DNA from: Cyclobacteriaceae bacterium
GTDB lineage: Bacteria > Bacteroidota > Bacteroidia > Cytophagales > Cyclobacteriaceae
Assembly: GCA_016787665.1 (NCBI GenBank)
Contig: JAEUUC010000009.1
Coordinates: 1-64,000 of the forward strand
Reading direction: 5' to 3'
DNA length: 64,000 bases
Positions within the stretch are counted from its first letter, which is position 1. Every line of letters starts with the position of its first letter. Made by a program: the position numbers and the translations under genes. The notes under the pieces are model-generated. The model was given only the letters and a program-made list of their open reading frames with translations, made no database searches and was not told where the DNA came from. Positions 25,718-34,499 of this stretch are shown piece after piece.

Positions 25718-25782
25718 ACTCAAAAGTAAGGAATTTTTCGCCTGGGCGGGACGGCCACCGGCTGCAACACCGGCCGGAAAAA

Positions 25783-26889
25783 TCAGGCTGCGATGCCTTT
25801 CAACACCAGTAATCTGTCGTGCAGCGCGAGGGCTGCCCCGCGATCGAGCATGTTCGGCAATTCGCGCACGGCTGCGTCTATTTTTTCGGCTGCCTGTTGC
25901 CGGTTTTCCTCCAGCAAAAGAGCCGCCTCCACGGCATGTATTTGCGCTTTGGGTAAGATGGCCGAGGGGATGAAATTTTGCCAATAGGTGCGGGCTTGCG
26001 CATAGTCTTGCTTGGCCACAGCAAAAAACAAAGCGGCATCCAACCACACCATACCGCGCAAGCCTTCGGGTATACTTTCGCTGCCCGCCACATACGCCAG
26101 CAGATGTTGGTGCGCCAATTCAAGGTCGCCTTTGTCCCAGGCCGATTGAAAGAAGTAGCTCTGGATGTAGATATGAAATGGTGAGTTCAGCTTGCGGCCC
26201 AGGTGGTCGGCCTCCACGAGATCTTGCCAGTTCAGCAGGGCCGGGCGCACACCGGCCGAACTTTGGGTGATCAGTTTGATCATCAGCGTTTCAAACTGGG
26301 CACGCTCCCCGCCCCGCAGCAAATTGAGAATTCGCCCACCATCAGTAGTAAATCCGCCCACGTGCAGGGGAATAATGGTGACAACAAAAATCAGGAAGGA
26401 CAGTAAGGCGATCAGCAGAAAAAGATAACCGATGTAAGAACCGGACGGAAGTGCGATGTGAAGCAGGTAGCCCACGACCGTCAACAACAGGCTGGCCAGT
26501 GGGCCGCCCGCTCCGTATACCATAAATCGCTTTTTCAGATTCTCGGTGCCCCGGGGCAGGCAAATAACCATACCGCCCGCCACATTTACATTTTTATTCC
26601 ACTTGAATTTCCAGCCGTCTTGTTCTCTATCCCACATGAACGGCCCCACCACAAACATCCGGAAATCAAAGTTTTGTGAGATGCCGGCTACGGCATGGCC
26701 CGCCTCATGCGCTGCGATAACGAGAATGATCACGGGCAGAAAAGCGATACCCCAGAGCACGAATACTTCCACGGGCAAGTCTTTGCCTGCGTCAACGCCT
26801 GCGCTGGCGATAAGAAATCCGAACAGCCCTCCAACCACCAGGGAAACCAACGTGGGAATAATCTTCGCCTTTTTCATTTTCGTTTTCAT
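25783..26889 (-). CDS. M50 (site-2 protease-type) membrane metalloprotease
   Basis: A 368-aa protein with several membrane helices in the first 220 residues. The zinc motif AAHEAGHA (HExxH) lies near residue 63. A second M50 signature is probably the GGRILNLLRGG segment, comparable to the N/DG motif; the metal-binding Asp is not certain. The C-terminal 150 residues are soluble and helical. It belongs to intramembrane proteases that cut membrane-anchored regulators; no obvious substrate gene is adjacent. Confidence 0.82.
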   Translation of the reverse strand: MKTKMKKAKIIPTLVSLVVGGLFGFLIASAGVDAGKDLPVEVFVLWGIAFLPVIILVIAAHEAGHAVAGISQNFDFRMFVVGPFMWDREQDGWKFKWNKNVNVAGGMVICLPRGTENLKKRFMVYGAGGPLASLLLTVVGYLLHIALPSGSYIGYLFLLIALLSFLIFVVTIIPLHVGGFTTDGGRILNLLRGGERAQFETLMIKLITQSSAGVRPALLNWQDLVEADHLGRKLNSPFHIYIQSYFFQSAWDKGDLELAHQHLLAYVAGSESIPEGLRGMVWLDAALFFAVAKQDYAQARTYWQNFIPSAILPKAQIHAVEAALLLEENRQQAAEKIDAAVRELPNMLDRGAALALHDRLLVLKGIAA

Positions 26890-26930
26890 CTCTGCCGATG
26901 AGTAACGTTCCCGGTTAAAAAATTACAGCT

Positions 26931-28091
26931 TCAGTCAGATTTTGTTTTTACGCCAAAGAGAAACCGCATGATGTTGAACGGGCGGATGACGACCAGGTAA
27001 AACGCCACGCACGAGAGCAGCGAAAGTGCCGCAATGGTCCAGTACTTGGCTGCAATGCCCCACGGCAGCTGGCAAATGTAATACCCGATGGCGATGATGA
27101 CGGTTTGGTGAAGGATATAAAAGGGATACAGGCCTTCATTGATTTTGCTGAGCCAGGGGTGTGGGCGGTTGAGATACGTTTGGCCGTAGGCGATGATGGT
27201 GATGACGGTGAACCAGCTGACAAAGATGGAGACGCGGTCGAAAAAGTCACCGATGGTTTCCATTTCCCAAGGCAACTGAATCAACCCGCGAAAGTGGAAA
27301 TAGCAGCCATAGAACGGCACCAGTGCCAGCAGCAGGGCCACCAAAAAATATTTGCGGTTGCGTCCGAGGGATTCCCACAGCGGTGGAACGGCATAGGCGA
27401 TGATGCCGGCCAGAAAAAACCCGAAGTAGAATACGAAATAGGCCCAGTCGTGGACGAGGTCATGCGTTTGATCAGGAAAAAAAGGACGCAGAATAAATTG
27501 GCTGTTGAGCAACAACACAGCCGGAATGAAAAGCGCGGCAGCGGGTGAAGCCAGCAACCAGAAACACTTTTCGCGAAAACCGGCCGAGCGTTCGCTGCGC
27601 AAATACCGCAGTAACGGCAGGGCCAGCAGGGAAAAGATAAACAGGTACAAAATAAACCAGAGGTGGTGCCAGCTGAGGCTGCCGTTTGGATAGGGGATAA
27701 ACTCAAAAACCGTTTTATAAAAATCCCAGTAGCCGGTGAATTGCCCGATGCGTTCGAAGTAAATCTGGGGCGGCACAATCACCAGCATGCCGAAGATGAG
27801 GGGAACAAATAATCTGCGGAAGCGCTCGCGCGCAAACTGCCGCGGGGTGCGCTTGCCCAGCGCCATAGACGTGCCGGCCCCGGAAATGAACAGCAGCAGC
27901 GGCATGCGGAAACAGTACGACCAGATCATCCAGTACTGGAAGGACACCGTGGTTTCGCTGTTCTTCACGTGCCAGTCCCACGTGTTGAACCACATGCCGG
28001 TATGGAAAAAGAGGAGAATGAGGATGGCGATGGCCCGGAGCCAATCGAGGTCGTAGCTGCGGCTGGAAACGGGAGCGGTTGAGTCCGGCAT
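26931..28091 (-). CDS. Acyltransferase-3 family membrane protein (OpgC/OafA-like)
   Basis: A 386-aa protein with about ten membrane helices. It starts with the family signature YDLDWLRAIAILILLFFHTG, whose His is the catalytic residue in this superfamily. It transfers acyl groups to extracytoplasmic sugars or other acceptors; the acceptor cannot be deduced. The OpgC-like start and length fit the glucan-modifying subgroup. Single gene, no operon partner. Confidence 0.83.
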   Translation of the reverse strand: MPDSTAPVSSRSYDLDWLRAIAILILLFFHTGMWFNTWDWHVKNSETTVSFQYWMIWSYCFRMPLLLFISGAGTSMALGKRTPRQFARERFRRLFVPLIFGMLVIVPPQIYFERIGQFTGYWDFYKTVFEFIPYPNGSLSWHHLWFILYLFIFSLLALPLLRYLRSERSAGFREKCFWLLASPAAALFIPAVLLLNSQFILRPFFPDQTHDLVHDWAYFVFYFGFFLAGIIAYAVPPLWESLGRNRKYFLVALLLALVPFYGCYFHFRGLIQLPWEMETIGDFFDRVSIFVSWFTVITIIAYGQTYLNRPHPWLSKINEGLYPFYILHQTVIIAIGYYICQLPWGIAAKYWTIAALSLLSCVAFYLVVIRPFNIMRFLFGVKTKSD

Positions 28092-28181
28092 CGGGTTTTA
28101 TTTAATCGCATTTAAAGATAGGAGCAATTCGTTACATCGTAGCGTTGCTGCCGGATGACGGAAATCTCACACCGCTTCGGC

Positions 28182-29087
28182 TTAGTGTGGCTCACCAAAA
28201 TTCAGCTCGCCTGCGGTCACGCTCACCCGAAGGACATTCTGTTTTGGCGGCAGGGGGCACGTGGCGTGGGGCGAAAATACACACGGAGGATTGTAGGCTT
28301 TGTTAAAGTCGATGTGCGTTACACCGGTTGCATCCGGTTTCTTCACATCGATGAAGCGGCCACCGCCATAAGTGGTCTTGCCGGTGGTGGCATCCGCAAA
28401 GACAACAAAATAGTCATCCTGGCCGTCCAGCACATCGAGGCGCAATTCACGGCCCTGGTAGCGAAAGAGAAGAGCTCCGGGCGATTTTTGCTCGTAGGTT
28501 TGCCCGATGATGTTGGTGATGGCGATGGTTTTCAGTGAATCGTACTTCTCGAACCGTGCCGGCAGGTTCCAGGCCGGGTCTACCGCGAAGCGGGGTATAC
28601 CCGGAAATGTTTTCAACGCATTACTTTCGAGGTCGCGGAGACGGATACCGAGTTTATCCTCGCGTTTGATAATGTTCCACCGCAGCGCGCCCATGTCAAG
28701 CTGGGGATTGCGGGCCGAGTCGGGATGAAAGATCACCGCTTTTGAAATAGGGTTACCGCCCAGGCGGATGTCAACTCCTTTTTCCACCGTTAACGTAACC
28801 GTTCCGTTGTTCACGAAAAAAAAACCGGCACGGGGCGGCACAGTTCCCTCCGGAAATACAATATGGTTGTCAGCAGCACTACCAAATGTGTTGAGCCCCG
28901 GTTGCAGCCAGAACAAGCCGATCAGGTTTACCCAGCCGTTGGGCGCCAGCACATCGCTGACGCGCTTCGCATGCCAGGCTTCAATCTCGGCCTGATAGGC
29001 AGCCAACGCCTGAGGATCCGGCTTTTTCCGGTCGCTGCAGGCCCCGAGCAAACAGAAGAACAGAACAATCAGTGCAATGCGGGACAT
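28182..29087 (-). CDS. DUF1684 lipoprotein
   Basis: A 301-aa protein with a lipobox (LLGAC near residue 17). The DUF1684 signature is clear: ...NGWVNLIGLFWLQPG, then FADATTGKTTYGGGRF, and near the end YNPPCVFSPHATCPLPP. Function unknown; the family is widespread and secreted. It stands alone on the minus strand. Confidence 0.85.
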   Translation of the reverse strand: MSRIALIVLFFCLLGACSDRKKPDPQALAAYQAEIEAWHAKRVSDVLAPNGWVNLIGLFWLQPGLNTFGSAADNHIVFPEGTVPPRAGFFFVNNGTVTLTVEKGVDIRLGGNPISKAVIFHPDSARNPQLDMGALRWNIIKREDKLGIRLRDLESNALKTFPGIPRFAVDPAWNLPARFEKYDSLKTIAITNIIGQTYEQKSPGALLFRYQGRELRLDVLDGQDDYFVVFADATTGKTTYGGGRFIDVKKPDATGVTHIDFNKAYNPPCVFSPHATCPLPPKQNVLRVSVTAGELNFGEPH

Positions 29088-29264
29088 ATCCTATACGTAT
29101 GATCTGCAAATCTAATCAGCACCACGAGGTTTTGGAGATGGCGGAGACCTTTTGTCGATCTGCGGAAAGTATTTCTACCGGGATGACATGGGCTGCTTTT
29201 TCATTTGCATCAAGAAGCGATCGGGTTCTCCAATGAAAATCCAATTTCCGTTACCTTCGTGAGC

Positions 29265-29777
29265 ATGAGTAATCTCAGGAAAGCCACACCGGCCGATGCT
29301 GCGGCCATTAACCAACTGGTGAACTCGGCCTACCGGGGCGATGCCTCGCGCCAGGGCTGGACCACCGAAGCCGACTTGCTGGATGGCACCCGCATCGATG
29401 AAGCAGCCATCCGCGATTTGATTGCCCACCCCGACACCACCGTGCTCACCTATTGGGAGGAAGACGCGTTGCTCGGCTGTGTAGAACTGCGTGCCTCCGA
29501 AAACAAACTTTACCTCGGCATGTTGAGTGTTAAGCCCGACACGCAGGGCAAAGGCATCGGCAAGAAACTGATGGCCGCAGCGGAAGACCACGCCCGGTCG
29601 CAGGGCATTCCGGTCATTTTCATGACGGTGATCTCGGTACGAAAAGAACTCATCGACTGGTATGTGCGCCACGGCTACCGGCTAACGGGCGAGCGAAAAC
29701 CTTTTGTGGTGCCGGATCAGCGCTGGGGCATACCCAAACAAAACCTCGAGTTTGTGGTATTGGAGAAAAGGATCTGA
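29265..29777 (+). CDS. GNAT family N-acetyltransferase
   Basis: A 170-aa cytosolic GNAT enzyme. The acetyl-CoA loop is visible as DTQGKGIGKKLMAAAEDHAR near residue 95, with the strand YLGMLSVKP before it. Substrate unknown. I chose ATG 29265, 5 nt after a TACCTTCG box that resembles the Bacteroidota -7 element, over the ATG at 29205. It is convergent with the 267-aa gene, only 2 nt apart. Confidence 0.88.
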   Translation: MSNLRKATPADAAAINQLVNSAYRGDASRQGWTTEADLLDGTRIDEAAIRDLIAHPDTTVLTYWEEDALLGCVELRASENKLYLGMLSVKPDTQGKGIGKKLMAAAEDHARSQGIPVIFMTVISVRKELIDWYVRHGYRLTGERKPFVVPDQRWGIPKQNLEFVVLEKRI

Positions 29778-29779
29778 CC

Positions 29780-30583
29780 TCACTCCAGCTGTTCCTGCAA
29801 CAGCAGTGCGGCACACGCGGTGGCTACCCGGTTGGCTTCGTCCGGAGAAAGGTGGTTAGCCAGGTAAACAATTCCTTTATCAATGAGGGAAACCGCGGCC
29901 ACGGGCGTTCCATCGGAGCGTCTGATTTCAAAACCAGCTGAGCCAAACGGCATCACACCCACCTTTCCTTTCTTACTCACCACTTTTGAAAGTGGCCGGA
30001 TGGTGTAATACTGCTGAGCATCGGCAGAAAGATAGCCCACATATTCCTTTGGCTTTTGCTGGGCCTGGCCGTTGTCGAGCAGCAACTCCCAGCGCTGCGA
30101 GGCCAGGCTGTCGTAAATCATGACAAAAAATAAATTCGAATAGTCGTCACCGATACCGAGAATATCACCGAAGATGTTGATGACGCTGTTGGGGTTGTTA
30201 CCGACATACAAATCCTTCGACTTGAATTTGCTCACGCTATAAGCGCGGTGGCGGTTGCCGCGGCCGTCCGTCATTTCAAAATAGAGCGTCTGACTTTTTC
30301 GCACCCACTCGCTGGTGATGATGCGCTGGAATTGATCATCGCCCGGCACGCCAGCCGCAAGCCCGGAGACGGCCGATGAACCGCACGTCCACGAACGATC
30401 GACCACATCGGTGCGGTGATCACCAAAGGCGAGGCGCTGTTTGATCAAAATCCCCTGCCGGCCCGACACCGGCCATTCCTTCACACCCAACCACTCCGGC
30501 CCCTCCAGCGCCAGCTTGAGTTGGGCCGATGTTGGAGTACCGACCAACGCGAGGAAGCCGAGGAACAGGATCACGCGAATCAT
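29780..30583 (-). CDS. Secreted protein of unknown function (267 aa)
   Basis: A signal peptide ending near TSAQ is followed by a mostly beta protein. I recognise no domain. A run of charged and aromatic strands and one Cys (in SWTCGSS) are the only marks. It sits between a GNAT gene and a lipoprotein gene on the same strand as the latter, 6 nt after it, so the two likely form an operon. Confidence 0.55.
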   Translation of the reverse strand: MIRVILFLGFLALVGTPTSAQLKLALEGPEWLGVKEWPVSGRQGILIKQRLAFGDHRTDVVDRSWTCGSSAVSGLAAGVPGDDQFQRIITSEWVRKSQTLYFEMTDGRGNRHRAYSVSKFKSKDLYVGNNPNSVINIFGDILGIGDDYSNLFFVMIYDSLASQRWELLLDNGQAQQKPKEYVGYLSADAQQYYTIRPLSKVVSKKGKVGVMPFGSAGFEIRRSDGTPVAAVSLIDKGIVYLANHLSPDEANRVATACAALLLQEQLE

Positions 30584-30589
30584 GGGTTG

Positions 30590-31366
30590 TTACTCAAATG
30601 TGTAAATCGATTGTTCCGTTTGACCATTGGGGAACTGCACCGTGCGATCGAGCAGTTTTCCGTCCGGCATCCAGCGATAGGTAAACGTGACGTCCAACGT
30701 CTTGTCCGGTGTCGTGAGTATGTACCGGGTAGGCAAGTTTTTCTGCAAACGAATACCGGGAAGTGAAAATTCAGTATCCAAGGGTGCGAACCGGGTTAAC
30801 AGGTAATCCGGGTAGGCTTTCGTAGTGTGCAACCGAAGCTGCTGGAGGTCGGAGTCAAAAACGTAGGTTTTAATCTCGGCTACATTACCGTGTGGGTGAT
30901 AGGCATAATGCACTTCGGTCTCCAGCGCGAAGCCATTGGCCTCAGGGTTGCGCCTGTGAAACTCTGACTTGACCAGTTGACCGGCATCGTTATACTCGTA
31001 AAAGGTGAACTTTTCTTTTACCCCTTCGTACCACGACACCTCACCTGCGATGCGAGCCCCGTCATAAATAAACTGGATCTGCTCATCGACAAGGCCCGAG
31101 ATGCTTCGCACCAGGCCGGTGAGGCGCAGGTTGCCGTCATACTGATAAACATCGACTCCTTTAGTGGTATAGGGTGTGTTCCGCTCCCACTCGATTCTGG
31201 CGATGCGGCCATCCGTGTGATAGGTGTACGTGTCCTGCATCGTCCAGTCGTTCGCGATCGTCTGAACCGCCCGTAATCGGGATGGTTGCCCGTTGCTGTT
31301 TACCTCCTGCTCGCGGCAGCTGGTGGCTAAGGCCACTACGGCCAGGATAGCGATTAAGCTTTTCAT
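30590..31366 (-). CDS. Lipoprotein with YD/RHS-like repeats (258 aa)
   Basis: Lipobox at TSC (Cys17). The body contains repeating Y-x-Y-x-x-x-G motifs (TYTYHTDGRIARIEW, VYQYDGNLRLTGL, FYEYNDAGQLVKSEF) like YD repeats, predicted to form a short beta meander. No toxin or protease part. Surface lipoproteins of this kind occur often in Bacteroidota; role unknown. Forms an operon with 29780-30583 and possibly with the lipoprotein upstream (20-nt gap). Confidence 0.6.
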   Translation of the reverse strand: MKSLIAILAVVALATSCREQEVNSNGQPSRLRAVQTIANDWTMQDTYTYHTDGRIARIEWERNTPYTTKGVDVYQYDGNLRLTGLVRSISGLVDEQIQFIYDGARIAGEVSWYEGVKEKFTFYEYNDAGQLVKSEFHRRNPEANGFALETEVHYAYHPHGNVAEIKTYVFDSDLQQLRLHTTKAYPDYLLTRFAPLDTEFSLPGIRLQKNLPTRYILTTPDKTLDVTFTYRWMPDGKLLDRTVQFPNGQTEQSIYTFE

Positions 31367-31386
31367 AATGTCCGAGGTTTTGTTGA

Positions 31387-31956
31387 TCAGAAAATTTCGG
31401 TTTGGCCAGCCCGAAGACCGGTGTTGGATTTGTGGCGGTAGGCCAACTCATGAATGATCAGCTTCTCGCTGGCCTGATTAAACGACAAGCGAACCCATCC
31501 ATAGCGCACGCTTCCGTCCGCTAATTGAATTTGAAAGCCCAGGTAATGGTTGTTGGCATTGAGCCAATCGCCCTGCCACGTCACCGAGCCGTTGCTCTCC
31601 ACTTTGGCGACCAGGGGTGCCACGTTTTTCTCGAACGGGTTCCCGGGGACAATCTCCTGCCCCTCGTTCAACATTAGGGCACGTCCGCCTGCTTCAAACA
31701 CCCGGTTGGCTCCGATGGGAAACACGCGAAACTGCAATTGATTCGTATTGTTTTCCTGGGCCAGCACGGTGACAAAAGTCAACTCGCTGTCACCGTCACC
31801 GTCTACGTCAATCGATTGCGATTGATTGTATAACACTTCGGAGTCGCCCAGATTAATAATCGTTATCCCATCAACCGGGTTGACATCGCCTTCTTCGCAG
31901 GACGACAGCGTGAAAAACGTGCTCACGAAAAAAAGAAGAATTGAAAAACTGCGCAT
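31387..31956 (-). CDS. Lipoprotein of unknown function (189 aa)
   Basis: Lipobox at SSC (Cys20). The acidic segment DVDGDGDSELTFV resembles a calcium-binding FG-GAP/EF-like loop. A beta-rich C-terminus includes YGWVRLSFN. The ATG at 31956 is preferred over the ATG 45 nt upstream, because it places the lipobox about 20 residues in. Probably exported and outer-membrane anchored. Confidence 0.6.
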   Translation of the reverse strand: MRSFSILLFFVSTFFTLSSCEEGDVNPVDGITIINLGDSEVLYNQSQSIDVDGDGDSELTFVTVLAQENNTNQLQFRVFPIGANRVFEAGGRALMLNEGQEIVPGNPFEKNVAPLVAKVESNGSVTWQGDWLNANNHYLGFQIQLADGSVRYGWVRLSFNQASEKLIIHELAYRHKSNTGLRAGQTEIF

Positions 31957-32187
31957 ACCTGATTTGTTGATTATGCCGGAGAAAACGTGACAGGCATTCA
32001 TCCGGTTGCAGTCGTGACGAAAATTATGTGTAATAACTTGTCACCGTCCGGTTTTGAAACACATTTTCGTATTTCCGAACAGGCACCCATCCAGTTGCTG
32101 CCGATTCGTTCGCGAAAAAATAACATCACTTCAGCCGTGTCTTTCATGCTTTTCGGCTCACGATTCAGGCCCTTCGGCCGAAACCAT

Positions 32188-32216
32188 GCCATCCGGCAGG
32201 ATGGCCAACCGTTGAA
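32188..32216. repeat. Hairpin in leader of the OMP gene
   Basis: GCCATCC and GGATGGC, separated by GGCA, form a perfect 7-bp stem at about 32188-32206. A second GGCC-TTC-GGCC hairpin sits just before it. Not followed by a T-run, so more likely a leader RNA structure or REP-like element than a terminator. Confidence 0.4.
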
Positions 32217-32232
32217 GACAGTAAAAAAAATT

Positions 32233-32808
32233 ATGAAAACGTTAATGTCACTTGTTGTTGTACTGGCGCTAACCTCACGGGTGTCAGCCCAGGATGCCGA
32301 AACCGTTTTCGGAAAGGGTGGACCAAAAGTGCGGGGCGCTTATGGAGCGGCCGTTGAAAAGTTCAGTTCCATTGATGGTCAGTTTGCCCATTTCATCGGT
32401 GGGTATGGCGGAGTACTTTTTACGAATCACCTGATGATAGGTGCAGGCGCCTACGCGTTGATCAATGGTAACTCGATTGATATTGAGTCTGATCCTAACA
32501 CTTCGCGGCAGCTCACGTACCTTGGGCTTGCGGTCGAGCGCACGTTTAACTCTCAAAAGGCATTTCATCTCACCGCCAGCTTGCTCACCGGTGGCGCCAT
32601 CATAGGCGAGCAAAACCGGTTACCCGATGGAGGGCAATACTCCATCCGCTCGCGCGGGTCTTTTGCGCTGGAACCCGGCCTGGCGGCCGAGGTTAACCTC
32701 ACCAAATGGTTTCGGGTTGCCGGAGGTGTCTCCTACCGGTGGGTGGCGTCCGAAAGCAAGTACTCGGCACCTGCCGGGTCGATCACGCTTAAGTTTGGTA
32801 AATTCTAA
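32233..32808 (+). CDS. Predicted outer-membrane beta-barrel protein (191 aa)
   Basis: A signal peptide (RVSAQ) is followed by glycine- and aromatic-rich strands (GGYGGVLFTNHLMIGAGAYA) and a terminal Phe. It looks like a small Bacteroidota porin-like barrel. I begin it at ATG 32233 rather than the TTG/ATG upstream, since the upstream open frame (31987-32232) has no signal and contains a strong hairpin at about 32193-32212. It precedes a membrane-protein gene. Confidence 0.6.
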   Translation: MKTLMSLVVVLALTSRVSAQDAETVFGKGGPKVRGAYGAAVEKFSSIDGQFAHFIGGYGGVLFTNHLMIGAGAYALINGNSIDIESDPNTSRQLTYLGLAVERTFNSQKAFHLTASLLTGGAIIGEQNRLPDGGQYSIRSRGSFALEPGLAAEVNLTKWFRVAGGVSYRWVASESKYSAPAGSITLKFGKF

Positions 32809-32829
32809 CGTTCAAAACCTCACCACACG

Positions 32830-33543
32830 ATGAACTTCAGGTTGACATCCGACACCCGGCAGAATCTGCTGACTTACGTGGCATTAATCCTCGTGGCGGC
32901 ACTCGGCATTGTGTATGGCGAAGCCCTTGCTTCGCCTAACGCCCAATTGCGGGTGTGGTCGTGGACCCATCTGCTGGTGATGCTGGCCGGGGTGCCTTTT
33001 CTCTTTCTCCAACAGCGTGCGGGACTGCCCGGCTTTTGGTCAACTGAGGTTACGCACCAACAGCGGATCATCACTCCGCTTTTCATCGGTGTGGTTTTCG
33101 GTATTCTCGATGTACTGGTGATTAAGGTTATCCTGCATCCTGAGCCATACACGGAGTTACCTCCCTTTCTTCAGCCTTTTCCCTACTCCATCTTCCTGTA
33201 CTCTTCGGGTGCCTTTGAAATTGAGGTGTTCTACCGGCTAATTCCCATCACATTTATTCTGCTACTCGGCACACTTTGGGCGGATAACCGGTATGGCCCG
33301 GTGCTTTTTTGGGTGGCCGCGGTACTGACTTCCTTGCGCGAGCCGTTGGAGCAGTTGCCATCCGGAAGCTGGGCGCTGATCGTGTACTCGCTGGGTACGG
33401 GTTTTGGGATGAATTTTCTGCAAGCCCTTTGGTTCAAACGAGCAGGGTTTATGGCGGCTCTGTTTATTCGCCTGGGCCACTACCTGATCTGGCACATCTT
33501 GCTCGGCCTGTATGTTGAAGTGGTGGAGCTGGGCCGGTTCTGA
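32830..33543 (+). CDS. CPBP-like (ABI) membrane protein
   Basis: A 237-aa protein with about seven membrane helices. It has the CPBP-type EIEVFYR (ExxxR) motif near residue 135 and an LGHYLIWH (HxxxH) pattern near residue 216, a loose match to the CPBP intramembrane metalloprotease family. Other canonical motifs are less clear, so proteolytic activity is uncertain. It ends directly against the convergent LytTR gene, with no gap between stops. Confidence 0.55.
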   Translation: MNFRLTSDTRQNLLTYVALILVAALGIVYGEALASPNAQLRVWSWTHLLVMLAGVPFLFLQQRAGLPGFWSTEVTHQQRIITPLFIGVVFGILDVLVIKVILHPEPYTELPPFLQPFPYSIFLYSSGAFEIEVFYRLIPITFILLLGTLWADNRYGPVLFWVAAVLTSLREPLEQLPSGSWALIVYSLGTGFGMNFLQALWFKRAGFMAALFIRLGHYLIWHILLGLYVEVVELGRF

Positions 33544-34410
33544 TTACACCTGCCGGCCGATCCAGGCCTTGAATTCGGCTGCTTTCTTTTTGCTCACGGT
33601 TACTTCTTCCTCAACGGCCGGGTGGATATCGAGCGTCAGCTTGCCGGATGCGTCTGATTTGAACTGGCGGATCGCTTTGAGGTTGCCGATAAACTGCCGG
33701 TTCAGCCGGAAAAAGGAAACGGGATCAAGTAATGTCTCGAGTTGTTCCAGGGAGGAAGAAGACGTGTACTCCTTATTGTCAAATGTCTTGATGAATGAAA
33801 TTTCATTCTGCTTGTAGATGTAGGCAATCTCATTCGTGTGCACCGGCACCGAACTGGTGCCATAGTTGACCACCAACAACTCGCGAAACCCGGATGCTTT
33901 GTTCAGGTCTTTGGCACTGGCTACGCCCGCCACCGAAGTCTCCAATTCCTGAATCCTCGCCTTCAGCTGCGCAATTGTCTTTTCATGATGCTGGTAAAAG
34001 TACAGGAAGGTATAGGCCATGTGGATCATGGTCGTAAACACGACCGTCAGCGGAAAATCATTAACCAACAGATTAGCCGTGTTGAATCCGCCATGATCCG
34101 TTAACACTTCGTTCCACAGGTAGATCATGGGTATCACGATGAGGAAGGTCATCGGCAGTGCCGTGAAGAACTGAATAACGAAACGCTTAAACTTGTCCGT
34201 GACCCACGAATACCGCTGATCGAGATACCGAATCAACCAGCGGTTAGCCTCCCAGCTGGCGGCTACAATCAAGATGTCCCATACCACATCCGCATAAAAC
34301 AACGGGCGCTTCAGCAAGTCGCCCAGCGGGGCCATGTCACCAAACAGGCGAATAAAAACACCAAGCACGGGGTAGCTGATCAACCTCAGCCATCGGTCTG
34401 GATAGCGCAT
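33544..34410 (-). CDS. LytTR-domain transcription factor with membrane anchor
   Basis: A 288-aa protein. The first 150 residues hold four predicted membrane helices. A coiled coil follows at about 145-160, then a LytTR DNA-binding domain at about 185-285 (VHTNEIAYIYKQNEISFI, FFRLNRQFIGNLKAIRQF). There is no response-regulator receiver domain, so the sensor is probably its own membrane part. It is transcribed towards the CPBP-like gene and does not share a promoter with it. Confidence 0.8.
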   Translation of the reverse strand: MRYPDRWLRLISYPVLGVFIRLFGDMAPLGDLLKRPLFYADVVWDILIVAASWEANRWLIRYLDQRYSWVTDKFKRFVIQFFTALPMTFLIVIPMIYLWNEVLTDHGGFNTANLLVNDFPLTVVFTTMIHMAYTFLYFYQHHEKTIAQLKARIQELETSVAGVASAKDLNKASGFRELLVVNYGTSSVPVHTNEIAYIYKQNEISFIKTFDNKEYTSSSSLEQLETLLDPVSFFRLNRQFIGNLKAIRQFKSDASGKLTLDIHPAVEEEVTVSKKKAAEFKAWIGRQV

Positions 34411-34440
34411 GTTTCAAAAATACAGATGCAAACCGCGCAA

Positions 34441-34483
34441 AAAAAAATTACCCCGGCCCACCAACGGTAAACCGGGGTAATTT
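34441..34483 (-). terminator. Terminator of the S10 peptidase gene
   Basis: The perfect stem TTACCCCGG/CCGGGGTAA (34448-34456, 34472-34480) is followed on the minus strand by seven T (complement of the A-run 34441-34447). It lies just after the stop of the gene at 34500. Confidence 0.75.
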
Positions 34484-34499
34484 GCTGGCTACCGGTGCC

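Noticed and set aside
31987..32232. N-terminal extension of the 191-aa OMP gene
   Set aside because: It contains hairpins and no signal peptide; the ATG at 32233 gives a proper signal.
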